The notes beneath the pieces were generated by a model. The model was not told where the DNA came from, searched no databases, and saw only the letters and a list, made by a program, of their open reading frames with translations. Shown in pieces: positions 1 to 12,279 of a stretch of DNA of 64,000 nucleotides (positions are counted from its first letter, which is position 1; every line of letters starts with the position of its first letter). The DNA lies in contig CM030366.1 in the NCBI GenBank assembly GCA_017893485.1, positions 98,763,085 to 98,827,084 of the forward strand, written 5' to 3'. Source of the DNA: Hemerocallis citrina. Taxonomy: Eukaryota > Streptophyta > Magnoliopsida > Asparagales > Asphodelaceae. Position numbers and translations under genes: made by a program.

Positions 1-634
1 AACGACAGCGAAGTGGCCGAGTCTAGTAAATTCGTCTGCGTACTTATCCACAGACCTGGAGCCATGTTTCAAGAAAGTCTCATGTTACAACATTGCACAA
101 ACAATATGTAACAAAATTCCATTACTAGAAATAACGACCAACCTATTTCAGGGCTAAGAATTGTTGCTCCATCTCCACTCTAGTGCTTCTAAGAAAGAAC
201 TTCTCCAAAAAGTCCCTCGTGAAAGTGGCCCAGGTGATCGGTTGTTCGAGCCTTTCGGACTCGGACCTCCACCAGATATGAGCCAAGTCCACCAGCTGAA
301 TGGCTACCACATCCACTTGATCTGCATCTGCAACTCTAGCTACCAAGAGCAGTTGCTCAGTCTGAATCAACCACTGTTCAGCCTCCAAAGGCATCTCAGT
401 GCCTGAAAACCTGTCGGGATGTAGCCTCATGAAGTCCGTGACTATACCCGGACGGGGAGGAAGAGCGGTCTGCACAGGCACAGCGAGCGGCGGAACCCAT
501 GCAGCTTCTAAAGCAGCCAACACTAAGTCACTGTGGTTCTGCTGCATGTTAATCAGCCATTCCAACATAATGGTGACGACCTCAATCCCAGGCTGATCTC
601 CCTGTGGACAAGAAGAAGAACCTCCACGAGCCAT
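1..634 (-). pseudogene. gag fragment of Ty3/gypsy retrotransposon
   Basis: Retrotransposon Gag (capsid) proteins package the element RNA. The ORF starts at 634 and gives 163 residues before a stop at 143. The second half resembles the plant Retrotrans_gag domain: a F-G-T-E stretch, A-E-Q-W, W-W-R and F-L-E-K-F-F. Beyond the stop, sequence at about 1-66 still translates to Gag-like residues (D-K-Y-A-D-E-F-T-R-L) in another frame, so the stop and a frame break inactivated it. It lies directly downstream of the PBS at 788-799, as expected for gag. Family assignment is by motif only. Confidence 0.7.
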
Positions 635-787
635 AGTCTATACAAAACCAAAACAATTAGTATCCAGATCAAGGTTGATAATAAATAATTCATTTATGCA
701 TGCATGGTTGGTGAAATGTTGAGCCGATCTCAGTTCGAGCCAAGCTTGTCTAATATATTAGGCAACTAAAACATCAGCCAAACCTGG

Positions 788-799
788 GCTCTGATACCA
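788..799 (-). other. Primer-binding site (initiator tRNA-Met type)
   Basis: The minus strand reads TGGTATCAGAGC, the standard match to the 3' end of initiator methionine tRNA used to prime minus-strand DNA synthesis. It lies between the LTR and gag, so it fixes the element orientation. Confidence 0.85.
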
Positions 800-1299
800 C
801 TAAAAAACTTTTCACGCCCCGCTTCCCAAAAAGGATTACGGAATACGGATACGTGACTAAGCCCAGCGAATGATTTTCATCATCCATAAGCTATTCAGAA
901 TCTTTACAACATCTCGCAGGAATAATCAGAGTCAGAAACAAAAGAATTAACCAAGTATGCATAATCGAATCAAATATTCCAACAGAAATTTACTTGAAAA
1001 CAAAAGATAATAATCTCAAATAAATGAAGTCTGGACAAGTCAATAATATCCTAGGTCACATTGCCCAAATACAAAAATAAATCCAAGTATCAAATACAAT
1101 TGTTCAAGCAGCAACAGGAAATAATAATAATAAATGCAAAACTCCAGCACTAATATCTCAAATCGCCAACTCCATCTGACAACTAGTCATCCTGATCTGC
1201 AATTAAGAAATTGCAGCAAACAAGAAAAATACAAAGAAAGTATTACACCAAAAAGAAAAATACACTCAAAAATACACAAAATGGAAAACACGGGTTACA
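800..1299 (-). repeat. 5' LTR of the first retrotransposon
   Basis: About 0.5 kb between the PBS and resumed Tat1 coding sequence. On the minus strand it begins TGTAACCCG and ends near GGAAGCGGGGCGTGA, resembling the 3' end of the solo LTR at 1976-5412 (GGAAGCGAGGCGTGACA). The exact inner boundary (800-817) is uncertain because the usual terminal CA is not clear. Confidence 0.6.
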
Positions 1300-1304
1300 A
1301 AGAC

Positions 1305-1970
1305 AATGCATGCTTAATTAACTCCTCTGAGATATTGGGCATGACGGTAACGGTCCAAGGAAATAGGTCATTGTTCCCTCTGATGGACTCAATGATCTGC
1401 TCTTTGACCTGAGGGAGGGCTTTGCTTACATGGAAATTCTTTGTCAGATCCCTCTTAGAGAAAGGAATCTCTTTCGAGTTCATCAACTGGTTCAGAAATG
1501 ACTTGACTACTCCATTGGGAGAGTTCTAATGCTTCGAGCGAGAAGATCGAGCCCCCCCCCCCCCACCCCAATTGTAGTTGTGTAGCATCTCCGATCTTCG
1601 AGCTGTCTATTGGTTTCCTTTGACTTCTCATATTCCTGCTGAGATCGGGAACTACATTTTCATGTGAAAGGCTAAGGGTACGGCATGAAGTACTAATAGG
1701 CATGGTCAACCGAGGATGGCAATGTAAGCGGCCTTCACATCGACGACCATGAAGTCCATCACCTCTGTCCGGGTTGTCGGGGCTTTCCTATGGTCACGTC
1801 AAGAGTGACTATTCCTTCTATTGAAACTGGAACCCCAGAGAACCCGTGGAGTGTGTACCCAGCAGGCTTGAGAAGATCTCAAGAAAGCTTGAGGCCTTTG
1901 AAGGCTTCCATGAAAAGGATATTGACAAAACTGCCATTGTCGACAAGGATTCGACGCACCTCGTGGTTGG
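1305..1970 (-). pseudogene. Tat1 pol fragment (protease C-terminal part to start of RT)
   Basis: On the minus strand this aligns by eye with Tat2 33470-34120. Tat1 has F-S-K-R-D-L-T-K-N-F-H-V-S-K-A-L where Tat2 has F-S-E-E-D-T-T-K-T-F-R-V-S-K-A-L, and N-I-S-E-E-L matches R-I-S-E-E-L. Frames are broken several times, partly at a C-run near 1553-1564. The right end is the CCATG target site of the 3.4 kb solo LTR. Confidence 0.75.
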
Positions 1971-1975
1971 CCATG

Positions 1976-4900
1976 TGTAACCCCCATTCCCAAAAATTAG
2001 TATTTTCTGTGTGTTTTCTATAATTTGACTTTTTATAAATTTAATTTGTGCTAGATTCGTTTCGTATCTTTCATTAAAGTATTTTCTAATCGAAAATTTT
2101 ATTTATTTCAAATAATGGTATTTTTTAATCTTACTTTATATTTCTTAACTGATCGATTAATTATATTTGAGCCCAAATCAAATGTATTATTGTTATTGGA
2201 TTATTTTAATAAATTTGTTAAGCCTGGATACTATTTTATTATATAATTTTATAATTATTATGATTATGATTATTAATTTGTATTTCTTGATTATCTATTT
2301 AAAGTTTATTTATCGAACTATTTTATTTTCGTACTTGATCTAATTTTCTTGGCGAATTCCAATTTATTTTCAAGCCAATTTGTATTCTTTTCATTTGTAT
2401 TATTTATTTATCTATTTGGATTTAAATTTTGTTCATGAAATTCTTTATTCTTCTTGTTGGGTTATTTTTCTTATCGATCCTATTTATTTATTGTGAGTAT
2501 TTTATTTGAACCATATTGTCTTCAAACTCATCTCTTATTGAACCCTAAATTCAATTGCAGTTTGTTCTCAACCCAAACCCACTATTATTGGATCATAACC
2601 CATTAACACAATAATCTACTTGTATTCTATAAATACAACCATAATACATATCCTAAGAACACAAAATTGCAAATTCTAGCCGTCTATTCTCTTTCCTAGT
2701 TTCTCTTCTTTCTCTCTCCTCCCCGTTTCTCTTTCCCCGTCATTTTGGATTCTCGCCCAATCTCACAAACCCACTACAGTTCGTTCTTCCCAGCCAACTC
2801 CGGCGACCCCCTTGTCGCCACCTCCCTTCGATGCCACCCTGTCGATGCCAACATCTCCCCCAGCACCGCCAGCAGACCCCCCGACCTCCTCCTCTGTGTT
2901 TCCGCCCAACTTAGCAGCCTGTCGCTGCTCCTTTTCCCGATCATCAGCATCGTCTCTGTGCTTTGCCGCCGTTGCCGTTGCGCCAGTTGATGCCAGCGAC
3001 GACTGCCATCGAGCTAGACCCCCCCTGGCTACTGTCATTCCTGCTCTTTGCCATTGCTGCCTTTTTGCTTTTGCTGCTATTGCTTGTCTCTCTTCTTGCA
3101 CGTATTATACACGTGCTATTTTGTGGATTCGTGTGTTCGTGGGTTTGTTGCTTCGGGATCCTTATCCCGATATTCTTGGCATTCAAATTCACCGTTAATA
3201 AGGCAAGTCACTTCCTCTTGAATTGTTAATTGTATCAAATTCAAGTTTTGTTGAAACTCTTGCAAGTAGATCCCTTCGTTCATCGTATTATACATTGTTC
3301 ATCTCTTTCGTTGGGTCTATTGTGGGTTTACACGAGCTAACTCCAATATTCTTGACATCATGCTACTTTTGACTCCAAAGATTGAATCTTTCAGGCCATG
3401 TAGAATTGATAATAGGGTTACACATATAGTCACGACACAATGAATTGATTGCAGAAAGAATTGCTAGGTTGTATGTTTGATTGATCGATTGTTGTTTGGT
3501 TGATGTAAATTAGTGTATGTATGTGATTTTATCTTTATTCATCATGTCATTGCACCCATCATGCTGATTTTGAAGTTTATCAACTAATAGAATTGATACC
3601 CATCATGCTTAATTAAATTGTTTCATGAAAAATATCCTAAAACCTGTATCTTTCTTGTTGGCTATATGTTGTCTTCTATTTTTGACCCAGTAAATGATCT
3701 CAAAATAAATTACTTTCTGAACAAGAATTGTATCCTCATCTTTCTAGTTTCCAGAATATCTTGAATTTTTGAATTCCAAGTTGTGTAGCAAAAGTTATGC
3801 TCGTTTTACTACAGCTGTGTTTTTAATTCCAGATTTTCAGATTCTTGTATCTTTCATGTTTAAACAGTAAAAAGGCTGATCAAATGATAATATTTTCCTC
3901 TGATAATTTTTAGACTGTTAGTAATCATGTTTAGGAGTCTAGAAATTTTTTTAATAAATTTAATATTGAGTTTTTGGTGTTTCTAAAATTATGACAACAT
4001 AATGCTGTATTTCTGCCTGAACCTATAATCTGTAAAGAATGGTGAGTCTGACCTAGCTACTGTTGTCGGATTTTGAACTTTAAATATACGTTGGAACCGT
4101 GTGGAAGTCTAGTTTCTAGAAATTTGGACGGATTTAGTTTTCGATTTATGAAATAGCAGGAAACTGCATTTTTGTATAGAAAACTCTTGCTGTCCAGAAT
4201 TTTATATTCCAGATTTTAATTGCTAAATTATCCCTACATCGTAGTATTGCATGAATTAATGTATGTATATTGCATTGTATGATCCTAAGGAGTTATTTTC
4301 ATCATTCTAATTGTCTCACTTCATGTTATATCCTAGTGTTGTCCTATTGATACTATTGTTCATCTCATGTCTCAAATTGCATAATATAGTGTTGCACTGA
4401 TAAAATAATTAACAAGTTGGGATTTATGGGTTGACTTTAGTAGTGGACAATATGAGGACTGTACTTGGAGAAGGGGCCTGTGTTTCCTAGTCTATTAGTC
4501 TATTGGTCAATTGGCCATATTGGTCATGTCGGTCATCAATTAATTGTAGATTACTGACTACAGTATCTCGATTGATTCGGTCATCGATCATTATTATATA
4601 TCGTTGCCGAGTACATAACTATAAAATCCACCACTAAGTCTAAAAGTAACTTGTTTGTATGTAGCAACCATGTGATAAATAAATTGGACGCATGAAGTGC
4701 TACATTATTTAGGATTAAAATGATTAATAGACTTAAGCATTGACACCACATCAACATTGCATATTGTACATCATTGTTCCTATTGAAATCGAATATTGGC
4801 TAAGTGTTATTGATATTGGTCATCGAATATTGTTATCAAATATTGAATCATTTTTTATATCCCTTGCATCGATTATCATGATATTGATTATTGCTATTGT

Positions 4901-5412
4901 CCTATGTTATTGATTCCTATTGATCCATTGAAATCATTGTTATATCTTTATTCCATTGTTCCCTGCTTTCTTTACTTGTTGTCCATAACTTGCTCTAAAG
5001 ATAATTTTTATCCTCTTTATAGATGAAGTGTTTACAGGTGTTGATGGAGAATTGCCTGATGGATTGGGAGAACAACATTGGTGTATAGATTGATAGCAAT
5101 GCGGCATAATAAATTATTGGTTTGTCATGAAGACTTAATTATTAGACTATTGTTATTTCATTGTATTGGGGCTTTTGACTCGAATATTACTATTACTGTT
5201 CCAGATATTGGATTATTATTGTATTTGGATATTTTATATTGTTTCATTCCAAGTATTATTGTTCATGAGATTATTATTATTGCCTGTGCAATTGTTCCGT
5301 GTTGATTATATTGTTGAGTTGATCGGATAAACAGCTTATGGGTGACGTTAGTCATTCGCTGAGCCAATGTCATGTACTCGTATTCTGTATTTTTAGGAAG
5401 CGAGGCGTGACA
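1976..5412 (+). mobile_element. Solo LTR (3.4 kb) with CCATG target duplication
   Basis: Starts TGTAACCCCC at 1976 and ends GAGGCGTGACA at 5412, flanked by CCATG at 1971-1975 and 5413-5417. Tat1 coding sequence continues across the joined flanks, proving insertion. No PBS, coding region or second LTR lies inside, so it is a solo LTR left by LTR-LTR recombination. The T-rich segment at 1985-2650 is U3-like. The short ORFs at 2745-3229 have no recognisable domain and are probably incidental. No host gene is seen inside. Confidence 0.85.
2628..2635 (+). promoter_or_regulatory. TATA box of the solo LTR
   Basis: TATAAATA lies about 650 bp into the solo LTR, between an AT-rich U3-like segment and a pyrimidine-rich leader (2680-2740). 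This is the usual position of a large plant LTR promoter. Activity is not established. Confidence 0.6.
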
Positions 5413-5671
5413 CCATGTGGGGACTAATTACGAGCACGTCATAGAGGGCCGTTCGGATGCCTTCTAGGTCTCTATCTAAGAATGTCACTGGGACTCCGAA
5501 TCTCTTGGTCGGGGAGATGTTCTTTACCGAATTAACTTCTCAGAAGGCCTTTCGGGAGAAGTGTTATTCTCCCCGCATAAGCCCTCCTCCGTGGATAGAG
5601 TGGAGGACTACTCCCATCTCTGACTCTTGGGACTCAGAGGGCTTCTCAGCCTACTTGTTAGCTCCTCGGGG
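5413..5671 (-). pseudogene. Tat1 gag/protease spacer fragment
   Basis: Minus-strand segment between the two insertions in Tat1. It corresponds to Tat2 about 34130-34380: both contain the GGGACTCCGA stretch and an equivalent region rich in acidic codons. It begins with the CCATG duplication of the solo LTR and ends at TCGGG, the target of the next element. No open frame covers it. Confidence 0.7.
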
Positions 5672-6118
5672 TGTAACACCCTACAAAATTGAGTTATGAC
5701 AATTTTACCCACATGGGTTATGCACATACATTTCGCACTATTACGAGTAATAGTGGTTACATATTTTCCTATGTATTTCTGCATTTCACCTATTTATACA
5801 TTTTTCGTCTTCTCAAAATTCATTTTTATCATATTTGAACCAAATTCAAATATTAAACATTATCTTTTTGTTTTTACGTGTATCACACGTGCTTTCAATA
5901 CACGTATTGACTACGTATATTCTTACATGTAATATTTTAAAATTCTTACTCATTTCAATTATTCATTTTTATAACTTGTTCGAGTTCACTTTATAAATTG
6001 AAATATTCATTTTTTTCCTCATATTTTGACTCAAATATATTTATACATGCGATGCACGTGTTTTCTATGTGCGTATTGATTACATGTTGCATGTATAAAA
6101 TTAATAAAATGTATTTTT
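5672..6118 (+). repeat. Left LTR remnant (about 450 bp)
   Basis: Begins TGTAACACCC and matches the start of the right LTR (8544 onward) almost base for base for about 450 bp, including ACAAAATTGAGTTATGAC. Similarity stops near 6118 in both copies, so the remaining 3.3 kb of this LTR is missing. Confidence 0.8.
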
Positions 6119-8530
6119 TAGAGTGACTAACTTTCCACTTTTATTTTCTTCGTGTATTTTTCTCATAGTATTTTTCATCTTTAACATTTAATATTTTTTC
6201 AAATAAATATTTTCTATAGTATTAATTCACTTTGATATTTATTATTTTATTTACAATCCTTATTCCCAATCTTTTAAGTTTGAATTACTCATTTTCTTTA
6301 TTGATGTTTTATCCTCCTTATTTTATGCGCTTTTACATTACATATTTATTTTTGCTATTACTTTTACGTAATCTATTAAGTTTTGAATTATTACTTAAAT
6401 TATTATTAATTAACACTATCATTTTCCTTTATTATTATTTCTATTAGGTTTTAAATTTTGATTTTTGTATGTTTACATTCACTTTACAAATACTTTGATT
6501 CTACGACACTGTATTTTTCCATTATTTTATGTTGTCTCACTTATTTCAGTATATTTTAACGTGATCGTAATATTTTTACTTATATAAATGCAATATACCT
6601 CTACACAATAAGATTTCCTTTTATTACTGTTTTGTTATACTTATTATTTTCTACATTTTGTTATATAAAAAATGATTAATAGCTTCTTATTAATTTTGTA
6701 GCTTTACACTTCTCTAATATAATACATTTATATTTTATCTTTTTTTCAATTTTATTGTCCTTACATTCTTGGTTACTACATATGCTTTCCATTGATTTCT
6801 ATATATATATTTATTATCCTAATTTACTACACTACATAATTGTTGTCCTCATTTGTATTTAAGCTCTTATTCTATTTTTTCCTAATGTTATAAATCATTT
6901 TCATTACTACTGATTTCATATATTCGATATTTACAATCTATACTTCTATTTTAATATTTTATCGTTGTAATTTTCTACTTCATTTCCTCCTTTTACTATC
7001 CCAACTTTTACATCTATTTTTATATCAAAAATTTCAATACGTGACACCATACTTCATTAAACATCCCATGTCCATGTACATTTGGAAGATTACATCATTC
7101 TACCCACCATTGTGGTGCAACCTGATGTCGAGAGGGAAAATATGAAACTAGACATAAATGGAGGCAAACTGCAACTAGATGTCGGGAGGCAAAATCTACA
7201 ACCGAATGTCCAGATGGAAAACTGTAACCTGATGTCGTAAAGGCAATTCTGCAACTTGAGGTCAAGCAGGCAAGCCTGCAGTTAGACACCAACGAGGCGA
7301 ACCCACAAAAAACGAGATGTCTCTACTTTGATAACCCCCACTTTTGTTTCTATATATATTTACTTACCACTATTCATTTTTGTACTAGTTTATACCATTA
7401 TATAAAATTTTACAACCAAGCATTAAATTAATTACCTTATTATTTATACTAGTTTCTATATCTACCCTACTTACATATTTACTACTTAATTACCATATTC
7501 TTCTTATTATTTTGAATCATTACATAAGTTAGCATTTCATACCACTTCATCGTATTTTATTTTACTGCTAAATTTTCTTAGATTTGGTGGCTACCTACCT
7601 AACAAAAAAAAAATCTTATTGTTTATACTTTTGTTTACGATTCATAATTTATTTCTATGTAATTAGCTTTTGTATTGTTTCAATAGTATGTTATTACTTT
7701 ATCTACTATGATGTCTTGTTTTACTCCCACAAACCATTTATAATTTTCATATCATAATATTGTTTGTTTCACCCTATGATTTTTACACCTACGTACGTAT
7801 GTAACTTTTTTATGTTGGTTTTTCTTGCTCTACTTGACAATTTGAAAGCATTTTATATATGCCAACTAGTATTCTATATCTTTAATTTTTAAATCGTATA
7901 TATAATTATTGTATTTACTGTACAAATTATTTTATGATATTAAGTTGTTATACAGAATTATTTTTATCTTATATTGTCTATACTTTTAACTAAATTCATG
8001 CTCGTATATTTTTCAAACTTTTATCTAATAGTCTTCTCTTAAATTGCTAATTTAATTTTTATCTCGTAATATATGGTACAAATTCAGTTTGTGATTTTAA
8101 TCATTCTACCGCTTATTACTTTGATAAATATTGAATACTAAGCCTATTAATAATTTATTAAAGTATCTATTGACTATGATTCTCTTCATTCTTTCGAATT
8201 GCTTTTGCTCTAAGATCTTTCATAATTAAAGACTTTCCTTATATCTAATACTTTACCTAATATTATTTTTGTATGAAAATTTCTCTCAATCTATCCTATC
8301 TTTTATGGTCACATTTTTTTTCCTTATGCTATTTTCTAGTTTTCCTTGTTCCGTCCTTATAAATTTTTTATGCTCATAGTTTCTTATATAAGTTTACCTT
8401 GTTTTCCACATTACATACTATATTTCTTTCTTGGTATTGACAGTTTTTCTATATACGATAAATGATACTTTCCCTTGGTGTGTACGAAATATACTTTTAT
8501 CCTAATAAGTTCTGAGGACAGAACTGTTGT
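6119..8530 (+). other. AT-rich non-coding interior of the rearranged LTR element
   Basis: About 2.4 kb, strongly T-rich on the plus strand, with only short meaningless ORFs. I see no protein domain. The only structured part is the 27-bp tandem array at 7116-7302. It could be degraded internal sequence or a non-coding LARD-like interior. Confidence 0.5.
7116..7302 (+). repeat. 27-bp tandem repeat, seven units
   Basis: Units start at 7116, 7143, 7170, 7197, 7223, 7250 and 7277 (27, 27, 27, 26, 27, 27 and 26 bp). Each begins TGCAAC or a variant and carries a GATGTC core followed by AGGCAAA. Copies are diverged but the register is kept. The period of nine codons explains the short minus-strand ORF through it, which I do not regard as a gene. 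Confidence 0.85.
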
Positions 8531-8543
8531 AAGGGGGAGAGAG
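8531..8543 (+). other. Polypurine tract
   Basis: AAGGGGGAGAGAG immediately precedes the TG of the right LTR, the position of the plus-strand primer in LTR retrotransposons. It defines plus orientation for this element. Confidence 0.75.
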
Positions 8544-9593
8544 TGTAACACCCCACAAAATTGAGTTATGACATTTTTTTTCCACGTGTGTTACGCACAT
8601 ACATTTCGTACTGTTACGAGTAATAATCGTAATGTATTTTCCTACGTATTTCTGCATTTTGACTATTTATACATTTTTTGTCTTCTCAAAATTCATTTTA
8701 ATCCTATTTGAGCCAATTCAAATATTAAATTTTATCATTGTGTTTTTACGTGTATCGCATGTGCTTTCAATACACATGTTGACTATGTATATTCTTACGT
8801 GAAATATTATAAAATTCTTACGCATTTCAATTATTTATTTTTATAACTTGTTCGAGTTTGCTTTATAAATTGAAATTTCATTTTTTTTTCTAATATTTTG
8901 ACTCAAATATATTTATACATGCGATACACGTGTTTTCTATGTGCATATTGATTACATTGTTGCATGTATAAAATTAATAAAATGTATTTTCCGTATGCTG
9001 CATTTCAATTATTTATAAACATCCCCTCGTTAATCAAATCTTTATGAATATTTATTTTTACGTGCGGCGCAGGTGTTTGCGGTGCACGTGTTAGGTGTAT
9101 TCTCTTTCAAAATAAAATTTATGAAGTGTGTATTTTATTTGTGCATGAAAGCTTTAATTATAATTAAATTAAACTAGTTTCATTAAATACATACTACATA
9201 TTATAACATATACATTTAATTTAAATGAAAACTATTTAATAAAATTGTGTACACACACGTAGCACGCACGTGCACGTATTTTCTCACCCTTGGACTTTGT
9301 CAACCGGCTACAATGGAATGGAGAGAGAGAGTGTGTGTGTGTGTGTGTGTGTGTGGAGGGGGGGGGGGGGGGGGGGGAGGTGGGTGGCGTAGGAGTTAGT
9401 GGAGAATTTAATTAGGTTAGTGGTTAGTTAATTAACCTCCCATTAATTAATTCCTTTTTAAACCTCTTCACCTTCTTCTCCCTTTTTTCTCTTCTCTGCC
9501 ATTTCTGAAAGCCACCAGTGTTTTTCTCTACCCTGCACTCACTCACCATACACATAAAAATATATAAGCTTACACTATTACTCCATTCTATTT

Positions 9594-9638
<45 letters not shown>

Positions 9639-10377
9639 TATTTTGGAGCCTTCATGGCTTGCTTTAGGAGTTCAGATTCTAGAAGAGATTCGGAGCATTT
9701 TCTAGGAGTTCAAATTTCAATTTGCATCAAAACAAGATGGGTATCTCTTTTGCTTTCTAAATTAATGTAGAATGCATGTGTAGATAGTTTTATGCTTGGA
9801 ATTGATAATTAATATGAGTTCTTTAGCTAATTTTGATGATGCATTTGTGTTGCTATCTAGAAATTTTAGTAATAATAAAACATGAGAAGTCATGCACGCT
9901 AGATGAAGAATTATGATTGCCTTGTTGTTACACCATAATTTTTATTAGACTGGGGAAGTCATGTATTTAAATTATTGGTATATGTAAATTTGTGACTAAA
10001 AATCATACAAAGATAGGAGGAGGATTAAAGTTGAAATGATAGTGAGAATGTCCCAAAAATTTAGAATAATCACTAGAGAAAAACATGTTCATTTAGTAGT
10101 TATAAAAAAATAGTAGTCTTGATAAATTAACAAAAGCATGTGTTTATAAATGTTCTCCAAAAATTTCTATTTCCTATAATTTTGTAAAATATCTCTCTAA
10201 TATGAATAAAATTAATGAGAAATTATTTCTGAAAACTTAGGAATATGTTTTATGAACAATTAAATTGAGAAAAGAGATTAGAAATTGAAAATAATCGAAA
10301 GTATTAAAAATGAGATGAAACAGAGAGGGGGGGGGGGGGGTGTTAAAAGAGGTTTAACCCCTATGATATCAGATGTG

Positions 10378-10630
10378 ATGCTTTGGCTTAATGGCTAGTG
10401 TGTGCGCCTAGCACTGCCACGTGTTGCCTAGGGGGGGGGGGTCCTCTGGTCGCGGGTTCGAGCTGGGGTGGGCTCTGTTCTTTTGTGTTATTTTTTTGAA
10501 AGTAAATAAAATAGCAGTTTGGGTACAAAAATAATGCATAGAGCTTTATAGTAGTAGTCGCAAGTGGCTCATTGGGTTGAGTTGTGGTTTGGCTTGCTGT
10601 TGATCATGGGTTTGATCCTGGGTGTCCACC
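10378..10630 (+). repeat. Two tRNA-like (A-box/B-box) modules inside an LTR
   Basis: Module 1 has an A-box-like TGGCTTAATGG at about 10384 and a B-box-like GGTTCGAGCTG at about 10454. Module 2 has TGGCTCATTGG at about 10565 and GGTTTGATCCT near 10609. Both resemble internal RNA polymerase III promoter elements, but neither folds obviously into a cloverleaf, so I do not call tRNA genes. A related module lies in the LTR at 59744-63392 (near 61740). Confidence 0.5.
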
Positions 10631-11419
10631 TTTTGAGTTTTATTTTATTTTTATGATCATTTTCAAGATTTAAAAATTTGGGAAATTCATAGAAATATTC
10701 TAAGGGATATTATTAGATCACTTGGGAATTATTTTATAATATTCTAAGGGATATTTTGAGAATTTAAAGATGATATTCATGTATTAGATGAGATTTGAAA
10801 ACATATATGATTAAAGATTTTAAAGGTTGATTTATAATAAAATCAAAGTATAAGAATGAGATTTAAATAAGAAGCTTTTAATGATTAATTCTAAGAATTT
10901 TGGTATTAAGAAATGATGATTGAATTGGAAAAGCATAGAATATTATTAAAGAGAATGATTTGGTTCTTTAACCAAGGATTTGTCTAAAAAAAATTGGATT
11001 CAAGATTTTGTTATTGAATGTTATTATAAAAGTTGAATACTTCATGGTTTATAAATTTGAAGAAAGAGAATAAACAAGGAATGATGATAATGATGATTAA
11101 AATATTTATGTTGAGGTTGGATATAACCTATTTGATCTCTAGAGTGATATAGTTGTTGGAATCTAGAGGCTAGGTGAACCCTTAGTAATCGACATTTGTG
11201 AATAATGGAAATTTGATGAGTAATCAGTGTGGGTTAACTCTCTCTCTGAGAAGTAGCCAGTGTGGGCTAACTTTCTTTAGCGTTGATATAAGTCCGGTAG
11301 GGTAAGCTAGCTCTAGGTTGTGATGGTTTTTAATTAAAACTTAAGGATAAGCACTAGAAGGAGATGTGATGAAGTATAGGCAAACATGAGTATGAGGGAC
11401 TTGATAGTGTAGTAGGAGA

Positions 11420-11725
11420 TTATCTTAAGAATTATCGGAGTTGCGGCTCGCGGTGGGAGATATTCCTTCAGAATTACTAGGATCAAGGCGACGCGCATGA
11501 GGTATTTGTGTGATGAGGTACCTATGACAGCGCGTTGTAAGTTTTGTCTCTAGAATTATCGGGGTGTGAGACGTGATGGCCGAAAATCACTTGCGATGGG
11601 AAAATGACTCTCAAGAATTATCGGGGTCATAGCTCGCGGTGTGGGTATTCGCCTCCAGAATTATCAGGGTTACTACTCGCAGTGGAAGAGCGATACTCGA
11701 GAATTATCGGGGTGGTACTAGATAC
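11420..11725 (+). repeat. Degenerate minisatellite in LTR
   Basis: Repeats of AGAATTATCGGGGT followed by a variable part often containing CTCGCGGTG, at about 11427, 11477, 11550, 11613, 11655 and 11699. The unit is roughly 40-70 bp and irregular. Confidence 0.65.
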
Positions 11726-12279
11726 TCACAGGAAATCTAAACCTTACATTAGTCACCGTAGTAGTATTTTCATAGCGAGGGATTAAACCCTATATTGAGG
11801 AGTACGATAAGAGATTGCCTTCAGACCTATGTACAATGGGATGCATAGAATTCTGAACAAGTATGCATTAGTGCATCGTAGTGTAACTCTGCATTAGGCT
11901 TCTAAGTTCATATCATACACTAACATGTTTAGGATAGTCACTTTTTACACTTTATTGTGCATTCAAGTTTGTGTTTGCTAAAGTAAGAGAATCGCTGTTT
12001 TATAGCATTGCGTCAGATGTATGCAACTGACGTGCCCACAGTTTTCTAGTTGCAGGACTAGACTTGGTATGGACTTAAAGTCAGTATGATGAGCTGTTAC
12101 AAGATTGAAGCATTTTTATTATTGTATATCATGTTGTATTCATTCAAATTCTGCTGCGTTGATGTAAGAACAATTTTGTATAATAAAATGTTTTAATTTC
12201 CTTGTAAACTTGTACGAATTTGATGTAAAAGATCTTGTTGTGCTACAAATTATATGTGTTTGGAATTCGGGGTGTTGCA

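Larger units (their letters stand above)
1..1299 (-). mobile_element. 5' end of an LTR retrotransposon, minus strand, cut by window edge
   Basis: Reading on the minus strand, an LTR (about 800-1299) is followed by a primer-binding site and a gag region that runs off the left edge. The LTR starts TGTAACCCG at 1299, the start style shared by several other LTRs here. The 3' LTR and pol lie outside the window. The element interrupts the pol region of the Tat1 retrotransposon, whose coding sequence resumes at about 1305; AAGAC (1300-1304) would be the target-site duplication, but its partner is not visible. The PBS and gag suggest a Ty3/gypsy element. Confidence 0.75.
5671..12279 (+). mobile_element. 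Rearranged LTR retrotransposon nested in Tat1 (TSD TCGGG)
   Basis: Bounded by TCGGG at 5666-5670 and 12280-12284, with Tat1 gag sequence resuming on both sides. It contains a truncated left LTR (5672 to about 6118), about 2.4 kb of AT-rich sequence without usable ORFs, a polypurine tract, and a full right LTR (8544-12279). The sequence before the right LTR (TTCTGAGGACAGAACTGTTG, then a purine tract) resembles the pol 3' end of chromovirus elements such as Tekay/Del. No gag or pol is left, so it is a deletion derivative or a non-coding relative. One extra G at 5671 makes the left border ambiguous by one base. Confidence 0.75.
8544..12279 (+). repeat. Right (3') LTR, 3.7 kb
   Basis: Starts TGTAACACCCC and ends ATTCGGGGTGTTGCA, followed by TCGGG. 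It holds microsatellites and G-runs (9310-9378, 9593-9634, 10327-10340, 10431-10441), two tRNA-like modules (10378-10630) and a minisatellite (about 11420-11725). Its last 400 bp resembles the end of the solo LTR at 59744-63392 (shared CAACTGACGTGCCCACAG-like block near 12024-12042 and 63112-63131). The two therefore belong to one LTR superfamily. Confidence 0.8.

Noticed and set aside
2745..3229. Possible small secreted or membrane proteins in the 3.4 kb solo LTR
   Set aside because: Overlapping frames on both strands with low-complexity composition, no family motif, and position in an LTR leader.
10378..10630. Genuine tRNA genes in the LTR
   Set aside because: Box-like motifs exist but no cloverleaf or anticodon stem is apparent, and module 1 has a long G-run inside.
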